Source: Methylobacterium terricola (GTDB lineage: Bacteria; Pseudomonadota; Alphaproteobacteria; Rhizobiales; Beijerinckiaceae). From it: 64,000 bases of DNA. Each line of letters starts with the position of its first letter. The stretch's first letter is position 1. Below, one piece after another: positions 54,336 through 64,000 of the stretch. Below the pieces are notes generated by a model. That model was not told the origin of the DNA. It did not search any database and saw only the letters and a list, made by a program, of their open reading frames with translations. The stretch lies in contig NZ_VDDA01000003.1 in NCBI RefSeq assembly GCF_006151805.1, forward strand, positions 558,001 to 622,000, given 5' to 3'. Made by a program: the position numbers and the translations under genes.

Positions 54336-55892
54336 ATGACTTTCCGATCCCTCCCGAACGACGTCGCCGGATTGCTCGCCACGTTCGGCGTGTCGACGGC
54401 CGATCATTCCGCCGGGCAGCGCGTCGTGCGCTCGCCCGTGACCGGCGAGACCATCGCGCAGGTCCGCGAGATCGCCCCGTCCGACGCGACGGCCGCGATC
54501 GGCCGGGCCCACGAGGCGTTCCTGGCCTGGCGGCAGGTCCCGGCGCCGCGGCGCGGCGAGTTCGTGCGCCTTCTCGGCGAGGAGCTGCGGGCGAACAAGG
54601 AGACGCTCGGCCGTCTCGTCACCATCGAGGCCGGCAAGATCCTCTCGGAGGGCCTCGGCGAGGTCCAGGAGATGATCGACATCTGCGACTTCGCGGTCGG
54701 CTTGTCCCGTCAGCTCTACGGGCTGACCATGGGCTCCGAGCGCGCCGACCACCGCCTGATGGAGCAATGGCATCCGGTCGGGGTCGTGGGCGTGATCTCG
54801 GCGTTCAACTTCCCCGTCGCGGTCTGGTCGTGGAACGCGGCCCTCGCCTTCGTGTGCGGCGATTCGGTGGTCTGGAAGCCGTCGGAGAAGACGCCGCTCA
54901 CCGCGCTCGCCGTCCAGGCCCTGACCGAGCGGGTGATCGCGCGCTTCCCCGAGGCGCCGGAAGGCCTGTCGGTCCTGCTGCTCGGCGGCCGCGAGGTCGG
55001 CGAGGCGCTGGTGGACGATCCGCGCGTCCCGGTCGTCTCGGCCACCGGCTCGACCGCGATGGGGCGGATCGTCGGCCAGCGTCTCGCGGCCCGGTTCGGC
55101 CGGGCGATCCTGGAGCTCGGCGGCAACAACGCCTCCATCGTGGCGCCGTCCGCCGATCTCGACCTGGCGCTCCGCGCCATCGCGTTCGGCGCCATGGGCA
55201 CGGCCGGCCAGCGCTGCACCACGCTTCGCCGTCTCATCGTCCACGAGAGCGTGTACGACCGGCTCGTGTCCCGCCTGAAGCGGGTCTACGCCTCGGTCTC
55301 GATCGGCAACCCCCTCGACGGCGACGCGCTGGTCGGGCCGCTCATCGACGAGGCGGCCTTCACCGCCATGGACGAGGCGCTCGGCCAGGCGCGCGCCGCC
55401 GGCGGCACGGTGCATGGCGGCGAGCGCCTGACGGCCGGGGTGCCGGCGGGCGGCGTCTACGTGCGGCCCGCCCTCGTCGAGATGCCGGCGCAGGTCGGGC
55501 CGGTGGTGCACGAGACCTTCGCGCCGATCCTCTACGTCCTGAAATACTCCACGCTGGACGAGGCGATCGCGCTGCAGAACGGCGTGCCGCAGGGGCTGTC
55601 GTCCTCGATCTTCTCGACCGACATGCGCGAGACCGACCGCTTCACCTCGGCCCGCGGCTCCGATTGCGGCATCGCCAACGTCAACATGGGTTCGTCCGGT
55701 GCCGAGATCGGCGGCGCCTTCGGGGGCGAGAAGGAGACCGGCGGCGGCCGCGAATCCGGCTCCGACGCCTGGAAGGCCTACATGCGGCGCCAGACCAACG
55801 CCATCAACTACGGCCACGCGATGCCGCTGGCCCAGGGCGTGCGCTTCGACATCGCCGACGATGGCGACGATACGGGCTCGGCCGACGCATGA
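54336..55892 (+). CDS. amaB: Aldehyde dehydrogenase, ALDH7 type (2-aminoadipate-6-semialdehyde dehydrogenase)
   Basis: 518 residues, NAD(P)-dependent. Motifs: NFPVAVWSWNAALAFVCGD, WKPSEKTPLTA (cofactor Lys), ATGSTAMGR, catalytic Glu in LELGGNNASIV, and catalytic Cys in GTAGQRCTTLRRL, which is the ALDH7/antiquitin form. ALDH7 enzymes oxidise aminoadipate semialdehyde to 2-aminoadipate in lysine catabolism. ATG 54336 has AGGA five bases upstream; ATG 54312 (GAGG upstream) would add eight residues. Stop overlaps the aminotransferase by four bases. Pathway context with HglS supports the lysine assignment. Confidence 0.82.
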   Translation: MTFRSLPNDVAGLLATFGVSTADHSAGQRVVRSPVTGETIAQVREIAPSDATAAIGRAHEAFLAWRQVPAPRRGEFVRLLGEELRANKETLGRLVTIEAGKILSEGLGEVQEMIDICDFAVGLSRQLYGLTMGSERADHRLMEQWHPVGVVGVISAFNFPVAVWSWNAALAFVCGDSVVWKPSEKTPLTALAVQALTERVIARFPEAPEGLSVLLLGGREVGEALVDDPRVPVVSATGSTAMGRIVGQRLAARFGRAILELGGNNASIVAPSADLDLALRAIAFGAMGTAGQRCTTLRRLIVHESVYDRLVSRLKRVYASVSIGNPLDGDALVGPLIDEAAFTAMDEALGQARAAGGTVHGGERLTAGVPAGGVYVRPALVEMPAQVGPVVHETFAPILYVLKYSTLDEAIALQNGVPQGLSSSIFSTDMRETDRFTSARGSDCGIANVNMGSSGAEIGGAFGGEKETGGGRESGSDAWKAYMRRQTNAINYGHAMPLAQGVRFDIADDGDDTGSADA

Positions 55893-57118
55893 ACGCGCCG
55901 GTCCAGACTGCGCCGGCCTTCCGGTCAGCCGCCCGCCTCGCCGCGATCGAGGTGTCCGAAATCCTCCAGATCACCTTCGAAGCGTCGGCCCGCAAGCGCG
56001 CGGGCCGGCCGGTGATCGTCCTCGGGGCCGGCGAGCCCGACTTCGACACGCCGGAGCCCGTGAAGGAGGCCGCCGCCCGCGCCATGCGGGAGGGGCGGAC
56101 CAAGTACACGGTGCTGGACGGCTCGCCCGAGCTGAAGGCCGCCGTGCGAGAGAAGTTCCGGCGCGACAACGGCCTCGACTACACGCTCGACGAGATCACC
56201 TGCGGCTCGGGCGCCAAGCAGGTCCTCTCCAACGCCTTCATGGCGACGCTCGACCCCGGCGACGAGGTCGTGATCCCGGCGCCGTTCTGGACGAGCTACG
56301 CCGACATCGTGTCCATCTGCGGCGGCGTGCCGGTCGTCGTTCCCTGCCTGGAGGCGGACGGCTTCCGCTTGACCCCCGCCGCCCTCGACCGGGCCATCAC
56401 GCCGCGCACGCGCTGGCTGTTGCTCAATTCCCCGTCGAACCCGACCGGGTCGGCCTACGCAGCGGAGGATCTCGCGGCGCTCGCCGACGTGCTCGACCGG
56501 CACCCGCAGGTCTGGCTCATGTCGGACGACATCTACGAGCACATCCTCTACGATGGCCGCCGTTTCGCGACGCCCGCCGCCGTCGCGCCGCGCCTCAAGG
56601 CGCGCACGCTCACGGTCAACGGCGTGTCGAAGGCCTATGCCATGACCGGCTGGCGGATCGGCTATGGCGGCGGCCCCCGGGCCCTGATCAAGGCGATGGC
56701 GGTGGTGCAGAGCCAGTCGACCTCCTGCCCGAGCGCGATCAGTCAGGCGGCGGCGGTCGAGGCGCTGACCGGCGACCAGCGCGTCGTGGCCGAGCGGTGC
56801 CGCGCCTTCCAGGATCGGCGCGACCTCGTGGTGGGCGCGCTCAACGCGATGCCGGGCGTCTCGTGCCGCAATCCCGAGGGGGCGTTCTATACCTTCGCGC
56901 GCTGTGCCGGCCTCCTGGGCAGGACCGCGCCCGGCGGGGCGACGATCGCGGATGACCGGGCGCTGTGCCGCTACCTGCTCGACTCCGTCGACGTGGCCGT
57001 CGTCCCGGGCTCGTGCTTCGGCCTGCCGGGCTATGTCCGGATCTCCTACGCGACGTCCGAGGCAGAGCTGCGCGAGGCCTGTGGGCGCATCGCCGCGGCC
57101 TGCGCGGTCCTCTCGTGA
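55889..57118 (+). CDS. Class I PLP aminotransferase, probably 2-aminoadipate/aspartate type
   Basis: 409 residues, AspC-like fold type I. GAGEPDFDTPEPVK near the N-terminus, WLLLNSPSNPTGSAY, SDDIYEHILYDG, the PLP-Lys in TVNGVSKAYAMTGWRIGYGG and C-terminal GYVRISYA with the carboxylate-binding Arg. ATG 55889 overlaps the dehydrogenase stop (ATGA). Between an aminoadipate-semialdehyde dehydrogenase and a 2-oxoadipate enzyme the expected reaction is 2-aminoadipate to 2-oxoadipate; aspartate is the alternative. Confidence 0.85.
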   Translation: MNAPVQTAPAFRSAARLAAIEVSEILQITFEASARKRAGRPVIVLGAGEPDFDTPEPVKEAAARAMREGRTKYTVLDGSPELKAAVREKFRRDNGLDYTLDEITCGSGAKQVLSNAFMATLDPGDEVVIPAPFWTSYADIVSICGGVPVVVPCLEADGFRLTPAALDRAITPRTRWLLLNSPSNPTGSAYAAEDLAALADVLDRHPQVWLMSDDIYEHILYDGRRFATPAAVAPRLKARTLTVNGVSKAYAMTGWRIGYGGGPRALIKAMAVVQSQSTSCPSAISQAAAVEALTGDQRVVAERCRAFQDRRDLVVGALNAMPGVSCRNPEGAFYTFARCAGLLGRTAPGGATIADDRALCRYLLDSVDVAVVPGSCFGLPGYVRISYATSEAELREACGRIAAACAVLS

Positions 57119-57427
57119 CCGGGGGGACGATGAAGACCACCTGGGTCAAGCCGACATCCGGGCGGTCTCGGCGGCCATGGGTGGGGGCGGCAAGGTCTTC
57201 GGGCTCTGCAAGGGCAGCCGCCGCCCGGTCGTGCTCCGGGCCGTGGGCGAAATCCTCGACGGCCGGCTGACGCCCGAGGACCTCGACGCCACCGGCGCAT
57301 GGCCCGGGGTCGTTCCGTCGGTCGCCGATCGCGCGGTTGCAAACCAGAACAGTCACAAGCTTGCACGACGTCGAATGCCGCAGGTGTCCTGCGGCATTCG
57401 GGGCATTCATCGACGTGGAGATCCGGA
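57119..57427. other. Intergenic region with protein debris
   Basis: 309 bases. ATG 57130 begins MKTTWVKPTSGRSRRPW; a shift of frame gives IRAVSAAMGGGGKVFGLCKG and LRAVGEILDGRLTPEDLDAT. The first residues resemble short leader peptides, but there is no intact small gene I can defend. Confidence 0.3.
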
Positions 57428-58819
57428 ATGAACAGCGTCAAGACGATCGTCTCAGCCGATGCCGTGCGGACGACGTTCTCCCGTGCGATGTCGGACATGT
57501 ATCGGGCCGAGGTGCCGCAATACGGCACCTTGATGGAGCTGGTGCGTGAGGTGAACTCCGAGACGCGCCGGGCCGACTCCGTCCTCGACGGTCGCCTCGT
57601 CGCCAACGACGAGATCGAGCGGCTCGACCTGGAGCGGCACGGCGCCATCCGCGTCGGCACGCCCGCCGAACTCGCCACGATGCGCCGGTTGTTCGCCGTG
57701 ATGGGCATGGTGCCGGTCGCGTATTACGATCTCTCCGTCGCCGGCGTCCCGGTCCATTCGACGGCCTTCCGGCCGGTCGGAACCGAGGCGCTCCGCCGGA
57801 ACCCGTTCCGCGTCTTCACGTCTCTCCTGCGCCTCGACCTCATCGCCGACGCGGCGCTTCGCGAGGAGGCGGCCGGTATTCTCGCGCGCCGCTCGATCTT
57901 CACGCCGCGCTGCCTCGACCTGATCGCGGTCGCCGAGCGCGACGGCGGGCTGGATGACCGAGAGGCCGACACCTTCGTTCGCGAGGCGCTGGAGACGTTC
58001 CGCTGGCACGGCGATGCGACCGTGACGGCCGAGGTCTATGCGCGCTTGCGCAAGGCCCATCCCCTCGTCGCCGACATCGTCTGCTTCAAGGGTCCGCATA
58101 TCAATCACCTCACTCCTCGCACGCTCGACATCGATGCCGTGCAGGTCGGCATGCCGGTCAAGGGCATCACGCCGAAGGCCGTCATCGAGGGACCGCCGCG
58201 CCGACGGGTGCCGATCCTGCTCCGCCAGACGAGCTTCCGGGCATTGCAGGAGCCCGTCGCCTTCCCGTCGTCCGCAGGAACGTCCGAGGACGGCACTCAC
58301 ACGGCCCGCTTCGGCGAAATCGAGCAGCGTGGCGTCGCGCTCACGCCCAGGGGTCGCGCGTTGTACGACCGGCTCCTCGCTGAGGCCCGCGACCGCGTGC
58401 AGGTCAGCTCGGACGGGTCGAACGCCGAGGCCTACATGGCCGCGCTCGTCGAGGCGTTCCGGGCCTTCCCCGACGACGAAGACGCGCTGCGGACCGAGAG
58501 GCTCGCCTATTTCCGCTTCTCGCCGACCGGTCGCGCCGGCGCTCCGCCCGATGCCGACATCGACGCGCTGGTTCTGTCCGGCGCCGTCAAGGCGGAGCCC
58601 ATCACCTACGAGGACTTTCTCCCGGTGAGTGCGGCCGGGATTTTTTCGTCCAATCTCGGCGACGAGGGTCAGGAGAACCATGCGGAACGCGCCGCCAGGG
58701 CGGCGTTCGAGCGGGATCTCGGGGCAAGCGTCTTCGACGAGGACGCACTGTATGCCGCGGCCGAGCGGGACTCGATCGAGGCAACCCGCGCGGCCCTGCT
58801 CCACCATGTGGTCGCTTAG
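57428..58819 (+). CDS. hglS: 2-oxoadipate dioxygenase/decarboxylase HglS (VOC/DUF1338 family)
   Basis: 463 residues, Fe(II) enzyme turning 2-oxoadipate into 2-hydroxyglutarate in lysine breakdown. DUF1338 landmarks: FSRAMSDMYRAEVPQYGTLM, metal-ligand candidate His71 followed by Arg75 (LERHGAIRVG), VAYYDLSVAGVPVHSTAFRP, His224/His227 (KGPHINHLTPR) and Glu297/Glu299 (RFGEIEQRGVALTPRGRALY), and FLPVSAAGIFSSNLG. ATG 57428 follows GGAGATCCGGA. Third member of the aminoadipate gene set. Confidence 0.87.
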   Translation: MNSVKTIVSADAVRTTFSRAMSDMYRAEVPQYGTLMELVREVNSETRRADSVLDGRLVANDEIERLDLERHGAIRVGTPAELATMRRLFAVMGMVPVAYYDLSVAGVPVHSTAFRPVGTEALRRNPFRVFTSLLRLDLIADAALREEAAGILARRSIFTPRCLDLIAVAERDGGLDDREADTFVREALETFRWHGDATVTAEVYARLRKAHPLVADIVCFKGPHINHLTPRTLDIDAVQVGMPVKGITPKAVIEGPPRRRVPILLRQTSFRALQEPVAFPSSAGTSEDGTHTARFGEIEQRGVALTPRGRALYDRLLAEARDRVQVSSDGSNAEAYMAALVEAFRAFPDDEDALRTERLAYFRFSPTGRAGAPPDADIDALVLSGAVKAEPITYEDFLPVSAAGIFSSNLGDEGQENHAERAARAAFERDLGASVFDEDALYAAAERDSIEATRAALLHHVVA

Positions 58820-59239
58820 ACATCGTGTCCGCGTCGCGGCACTTGGCTCCACCATTCGTGAGCTTGCATGATGGTGGACGACAAGAACACCGTCGCAGAT
58901 CGACGCCGTCCCGTAATGCCTTGAAGCGGTGACATTTGCCGAAAAACGCCGATGGGACGAGGCTCCGGGCCCTGTCGCATCCGTCGTTCACAGCCTCTGC
59001 CAAGGTATCGCTGTTGCTGTGGTCTGCGGTTGGCCGCCAGGTGTCCGGACGCGCGTGATCGATTATCGGTTGAGCAGCATCTCCACGATGGAGAAGGGCT
59101 CGGCACGGCGCGACGTCGCGGTGAGTCCGTGCCTCTCCCCGATCCGCGCCGGTCTGCGGGACCGATGAGCCGCCTCGTTCCGGTCGACGGGAAGGCGCCT
59201 GGATTGCAAGGAACCGGCATAGCCTACGGGTCGAGGAGG
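58820..59239. other. Intergenic region, no gene seen
   Basis: About 420 bases between hglS and a palindromic repeat. No frame shows a ribosome-binding site or domain-like sequence on either strand. Confidence 0.4.
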
Positions 59240-59307
59240 CGTGCGGCGGCCCGTTCGGGCTTGCCTTGCGCCGTCGAACGGATCCGTTCGACGGCGCGGC
59301 GGTATCA
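59240..59307 (+). repeat. Dispersed palindromic repeat, copy C
   Basis: CCCGTTCGGGCTTGCCTT followed by a perfect 30-base palindrome at 59269-59298 (same sequence as copy A) and GCGGTATCA. Intergenic, at the border between the lysine-type operon and the tartrate operon; may also terminate the convergent transcripts. The 78 bases after it up to the pyruvate kinase stop hold nothing. Confidence 0.8.
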
Positions 59308-59385
59308 CCTCATCCTGTCCGTGCGGGGGACCGCGCTATCGGCCTGGACGGCCCGATCGACCCCAGCCCCCCACCGGATCGACAG

Positions 59386-60798
<1,413 letters not shown>

Positions 60799-60850
60799 GA
60801 CGCATCCGGCCGCGAGGAACGGCCGCCTTCTGGTTGCGTGGCGAGGAGGG

Positions 60851-62110
60851 TCAGGCGATCAGGATCGCCCGGAAGTCGTTGACGTTGGTGAGCGTCGGGC
60901 CGGTGACGACGCCGTCGCCCAGAGCTTCGAAGAAGCCGTGCCCATCGTTGCGGTCGAGGCTCGCCGCGAGCGACAGGCCGAGCGCGGCGGCGCGGGCCGG
61001 GGTGTCGGGCCCCAGCACGGCGCCCGCGATCTCCTCGAGGCCGTCGACGCCGTCGGTATCCCCGGCGATGGCATGGATGCCGGGATGGCCGTCGAGCGCG
61101 GCCCCGAGCGCCAGCAGGAACTCGACGTTGCGGCCGCCGCGTCCGTCGCCGCGCACGGTCACGGTGGTCTCGCCGCCGGAGAGCAGCAGGCAGGGCTTCG
61201 GGATCGGCAGACCGTGAGCGGCGACGCTCCGGGCGATCCCGGCCATGACCTTGCCGACCTCGCGCGCCTCACCCTCGATCGCGTCGCCGAGGATGACGGG
61301 GGTGATGCCCTCGCGCCGGGCGAGCTCCGCTGCGGCCTCGAGCGCCATCAGCGGGGTCGCGACCATCCTCAGGTCGGAGGCGCCGAGCCGCGGATCGCCG
61401 GGCTTGACCGACTCACCCCGACCGGTCGCAAGGTGGAGGCGCACCGCCTCCGGGACCTCGATCCGGTGGCGTTCGAGGATCGCCAGCGCGTCGGCGCAGG
61501 TGGTGGGATCCGCCACGGTCGGGCCGGAGGCGATGTCGAGGGGGTCGTCGCCGGGCGTGTCGGAGATCAGCAGCGTCACCACCCGGGCCGGGTGGCAGGC
61601 AGCGGCGAGCCGCCCGCCCTTGATCGCCGACAGGTGGCGACGCACGCAGTTCATCTCGCCGATCGCCGCACCGGATTTCAGCAGGGCGCGGTTGACCGCC
61701 TGCTTGTCGGCCAGCGTCAGCCCCGGCGCCGGCAGGGACAGCAGGGCCGAACCGCCGCCGGAGATCAGGCAGAGCACGAGGTCGTCGGGCGTGAGCCCGG
61801 CGACGAGGTCGAGGATGCGCCGGGAGGCAATTTCGCCGGCGGCATCCGGGACCGGGTGGGACGCCTCGACCACCTCGATCCGGGTGGTCGGGGCGCCGTG
61901 CCCGTAGCGGGTGACGACGAGCCCGGAGAGCTCTCCCGGCCAGGCCGTCTCGACGGCGCGGGCCATCGACGCTGCGGCTTTCCCCGCCCCGACGACGATC
62001 GTGCGGCCGCGGGGCGGCTCCGGCAGGGCCTTCGCCAGGCTGACGGCGGGATCGGCCGCCGCCACGGCCGCCGCGAACAGCCGCCGCAGGAGATCTCCGG
62101 GCTCGGTCAC
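60851..62110 (-). CDS. ttuD: Glycerate kinase type-2 (TtuD/GckA family, MOFRL)
   Basis: 419 residues; phosphorylates glycerate to 2-phosphoglycerate. Family motifs: TIVVGAGKAAASMARAVE, ASHPVPDAAGEIASRRIL, CLISGGGSALLSLPAPG, VRRHLSAIKGGRLA, LISDTPGDDPLDIASGPTV, LLSGGETTVTVRG and GRNVEFLLALG. Start GTG 62110. Follows the tartrate dehydrogenase by ten bases and precedes pyruvate kinase by 52, giving a three-step route glycerate to pyruvate, with enolase from elsewhere. Confidence 0.9.
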   Translation of the reverse strand: MTEPGDLLRRLFAAAVAAADPAVSLAKALPEPPRGRTIVVGAGKAAASMARAVETAWPGELSGLVVTRYGHGAPTTRIEVVEASHPVPDAAGEIASRRILDLVAGLTPDDLVLCLISGGGSALLSLPAPGLTLADKQAVNRALLKSGAAIGEMNCVRRHLSAIKGGRLAAACHPARVVTLLISDTPGDDPLDIASGPTVADPTTCADALAILERHRIEVPEAVRLHLATGRGESVKPGDPRLGASDLRMVATPLMALEAAAELARREGITPVILGDAIEGEAREVGKVMAGIARSVAAHGLPIPKPCLLLSGGETTVTVRGDGRGGRNVEFLLALGAALDGHPGIHAIAGDTDGVDGLEEIAGAVLGPDTPARAAALGLSLAASLDRNDGHGFFEALGDGVVTGPTLTNVNDFRAILIA

Positions 62111-62120
62111 GGCGTCCCCC

Positions 62121-63200
62121 TTACTCGTTGTCGCCCTGGATCGCCGCGATGACCGCGTCCGTCACCTGGCGGGTCGTCGCCTTGCCGCCGAGATCGGGGG
62201 TGTGCAGGCCCGGATCGGCGGTCACCCGCTCCACCGCCCGCATCAGCCGGTCGGCCGCCGGCTTCTCGCCGAGGTGCTCCAGCATCTGGCAGGCGGTCCA
62301 GAAGGTCGCGACCGGGTTGGCGATGCCCTTGCCGGTGATGTCGAAGGCCGAGCCATGGATCGGCTCGAACATCGACGGGAACTTGCGCTCCGGGTTGATG
62401 TTCGCGGTCGGCGCGATGCCGAGCGAGCCGGCGAGCGCCGCCGCGAGGTCCGACAGGATGTCGGCATGCAGGTTCGTCGCCACGATGGTGTCGAGGGTCT
62501 CGGGCTTGATCACCATGCGCATCGTCATGGCGTCGACCAGCATCTTGTCCCAGGTCACGTCCGGGAACTCTTGCGCGACCTCGGCGGCGATCTCGTCCCA
62601 CATCACCATGGCGTGGCGCTGGGCGTTCGACTTCGTCACCACGGTGAGGAGCTTGCGCGGGCGGCTCTGCGCCAGCTTGAACGCGTAGCGGATGATGCGG
62701 CTGACGCCGGTGCGGGTCATCATCGAGACGTCGGTGGCGACCTCCTCCGGATGACCCTGGTGGACGCGCCCGCCGACGCCGGCATACTCGCCCTCCGAGT
62801 TCTCGCGCACGATCACCCAGTCGAGCTCGGGCCCCGAGACGTGGCGCAGCGGGCTGGTGATGCCGGGCAGGATCCGGGTCGGGCGGACGTTGGCGTACTG
62901 GTCGAAGGGCTGGCAGATCGCGAGCCGCAGGCCCCACAGGGTGATGTGGTCCGGCACGTCGGGTGCGCCGACGGCCCCGAAGTAGATCGCGTCGTGGTTC
63001 CGGATCTGCTCGCGGCCGTCGGCCGGCATCATCACGCCGTGCTTCTTGTAGTAGTCCGAGCCCCAGTCGAAGTGGTCGAATTGGAACCGGAACGTACCGG
63101 TCTTCTCGGCGAGCGCGTTGAGCACCTCGACGCCGGCGGCGATGACCTCGATGCCGATCCCGTCGGCCGGGATCGCGGCGATTCTGTAGGTCTTGGTCAT
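62121..63200 (-). CDS. ttuC: Tartrate dehydrogenase/decarboxylase (TtuC/DmlA, isopropylmalate dehydrogenase family)
   Basis: 359 residues, Mn- and NAD-dependent beta-decarboxylating dehydrogenase. Motifs: IPADGIGIEVIAAGVEVL, FGAVGAPDVPDHITLWGLRL, QYANVRPTRILPG, VIVRENSEGEYAGVGGR, and the metal-binding Asp region ATNLHADILSDLAAAL with GSAFDITGKGIANP. The WGSDYYKKHGVMMP loop is typical of the tartrate/malate branch rather than LeuB. ATG 63200 (MTKTYRIAAIPADG). Produces glycerate from tartrate for the downstream kinase. Confidence 0.9.
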   Translation of the reverse strand: MTKTYRIAAIPADGIGIEVIAAGVEVLNALAEKTGTFRFQFDHFDWGSDYYKKHGVMMPADGREQIRNHDAIYFGAVGAPDVPDHITLWGLRLAICQPFDQYANVRPTRILPGITSPLRHVSGPELDWVIVRENSEGEYAGVGGRVHQGHPEEVATDVSMMTRTGVSRIIRYAFKLAQSRPRKLLTVVTKSNAQRHAMVMWDEIAAEVAQEFPDVTWDKMLVDAMTMRMVIKPETLDTIVATNLHADILSDLAAALAGSLGIAPTANINPERKFPSMFEPIHGSAFDITGKGIANPVATFWTACQMLEHLGEKPAADRLMRAVERVTADPGLHTPDLGGKATTRQVTDAVIAAIQGDNE

Positions 63201-63240
63201 GACAGGTCTCCGTCTGTGATGAGGGATGCGGAAGGGGGGA

Positions 63241-64000
63241 TCAGTGCGCGACGGCGTCGGCCGTCCCGTCGCGCCGCCCGGCGCGGGCGACGATCAGGGT
63301 CACGACGGCGGAGAGGACGAGTAGCCCGGCGACGAAGATCAGCCCACCGGTGAAGCTGCCGGTCCGGTCCTTGATCCAGCCGATCGCCCAGGGACCGACG
63401 AAGCCGCCGAGATTGCCGATCGAGTTGATCGTGGCGATTCCCACCGCCGCGGCCTGGCCCGAGAGGAACATCGTCGGCATCGCCCAGAGCGGCGGCTTGG
63501 CCGCGCTGATGCCGATATTGACGAGGCTGAGCGCGGCGATCACCGCGACGACCGAAGCGGCGCCGCCAGCGAGCAGCAGACCGAGCGATGCGACGAGGCA
63601 GGCGATGACGACGTGCCAGGTGCGCTCGCCGGTCTTGTCCGAGTGGCGCGACCACAGGATCATCGCGACGACCGCGAGGGTGGGCGGCACGCCGTTGAGG
63701 AAGCCGACCGCCATGGTGGAGAGGCCGAAGCTCTTGATGATCTGCGGCGCCCAGATGCCGAGGGTGTAGAGCCCGGCCGACGTGCCGAAATAGATCAGGG
63801 CGAGCGCGATGACGCGGATGTCGGCGAGGCCCGCCATGATGCTGTGTTTGGCCGCCGTCTGCTTGGCGGCCCGCTCCGCGTTCATTTCCGCCACGAGCCA
63901 GGCGCGCTGCTCGTCCGAGAGCCATTTCGCCTTCTCGGGCCGGTCGGTCATGTAGAACAGCACGACGACGCCGAGCACGACGGCCGGCGCCGCCTCGACG
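63241..64000 (-). CDS. MFS anion:cation symporter, tartrate transporter type (N-terminus beyond window edge)
   Basis: C-terminal ~250 residues of a major facilitator protein; the frame is open to the right window edge. Typical ACS-family features: FYMTDRPEKAKWLSDEQRAW loop, IYFGTSAGLYTLGIWAPQII, MILWSRHSDKTGERTWH (MFS loop motif), NLGGFVGPWAIGWIKDRTGS, about six helices. It lies 40 bases upstream of the tartrate dehydrogenase on the same strand, matching TtuB. The other half of the protein lies outside. Confidence 0.88.
   Translation of the reverse strand, partial: VEAAPAVVLGVVVLFYMTDRPEKAKWLSDEQRAWLVAEMNAERAAKQTAAKHSIMAGLADIRVIALALIYFGTSAGLYTLGIWAPQIIKSFGLSTMAVGFLNGVPPTLAVVAMILWSRHSDKTGERTWHVVIACLVASLGLLLAGGAASVVAVIAALSLVNIGISAAKPPLWAMPTMFLSGQAAAVGIATINSIGNLGGFVGPWAIGWIKDRTGSFTGGLIFVAGLLVLSAVVTLIVARAGRRDGTADAVAH

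Overview
The window is high-GC DNA, densely coding and with overlapping stop/start codons. Protein flavour suggests a soil- or plant-associated alphaproteobacterium of the Hyphomicrobiales, most like Methylobacterium or Methylorubrum: a Sco/Gsp cluster, many polar amino-acid ABC transporters, Uma2 proteins and a fused molybdopterin oxidoreductase. This placement is inference; no rRNA, tRNA or marker gene is present to prove it. I saw no CRISPR array, integrase or replication origin.

Layout. 1-3.2 kb (minus strand): truncated ugpE, a PfkB sugar/nucleoside kinase, an intact and a decayed Uma2 nuclease, and a small secreted protein. 3.3-5.3 kb: msrQ and a dead IS481-type transposase. 5.3-12.5 kb: an AT-rich promoter region, a secreted galactose-oxidase-like copper radical enzyme carrying three ricin-type lectin domains, a small secreted Cys-containing protein, then a tightly overlapping run of a Sco1/SenC protein and the type II secretion minor pseudopilins gspH-I-J-K.

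13-37 kb is a large nitrogen-compound catabolic island in two halves. The first half has a 2-hydroxyacid dehydrogenase, an M20 carbamoylase-type hydrolase, a polar amino-acid ABC transporter, an M20D amidohydrolase, an FCD-GntR regulator, pxpA, LysR, a DapA-superfamily enzyme, pxpB-pxpC and an SDR. The second half has LysR, a second complete ABC transporter, a second carbamoylase, a hydantoin racemase, a hydantoinase, a FAD oxidase and a second DapA-superfamily enzyme. Together they read as import of a cyclic or N-carbamoyl/N-acyl amino-acid derivative, racemisation, ring opening by hydantoinase or the ATP-driven 5-oxoprolinase, decarbamoylation, and use of the carbon skeleton by oxidation, reduction or aldolase/lyase steps. 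The true substrate is not readable from the sequence.

37-45 kb: a decayed gene, a hybrid histidine kinase and an OmpR-type regulator that converge and overlap tail to tail, then a polyamine/iron-type ABC transporter operon. 45.7-49.1 kb: one 1128-residue protein fusing a molybdopterin oxidoreductase to a flavin/NAD reductase and a 2Fe-2S ferredoxin. 49-53 kb (minus): a D-amino-acid oxidase remnant and an amino-acid ABC operon that includes an Asp/Glu racemase-family gene. 53-59 kb: LysR divergent from aldehyde dehydrogenase (ALDH7 type), aminotransferase and 2-oxoadipate dioxygenase/decarboxylase (HglS), which fits the late lysine/2-aminoadipate pathway to 2-hydroxyglutarate. 59-64 kb (minus): a tartrate-utilisation set (MFS transporter, tartrate dehydrogenase/decarboxylase, glycerate kinase, pyruvate kinase) cut by the right edge.

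A dispersed palindromic repeat family occurs at about 12.8, 18.4, 49.6 and 59.3 kb, always between genes and at the borders of the functional blocks.
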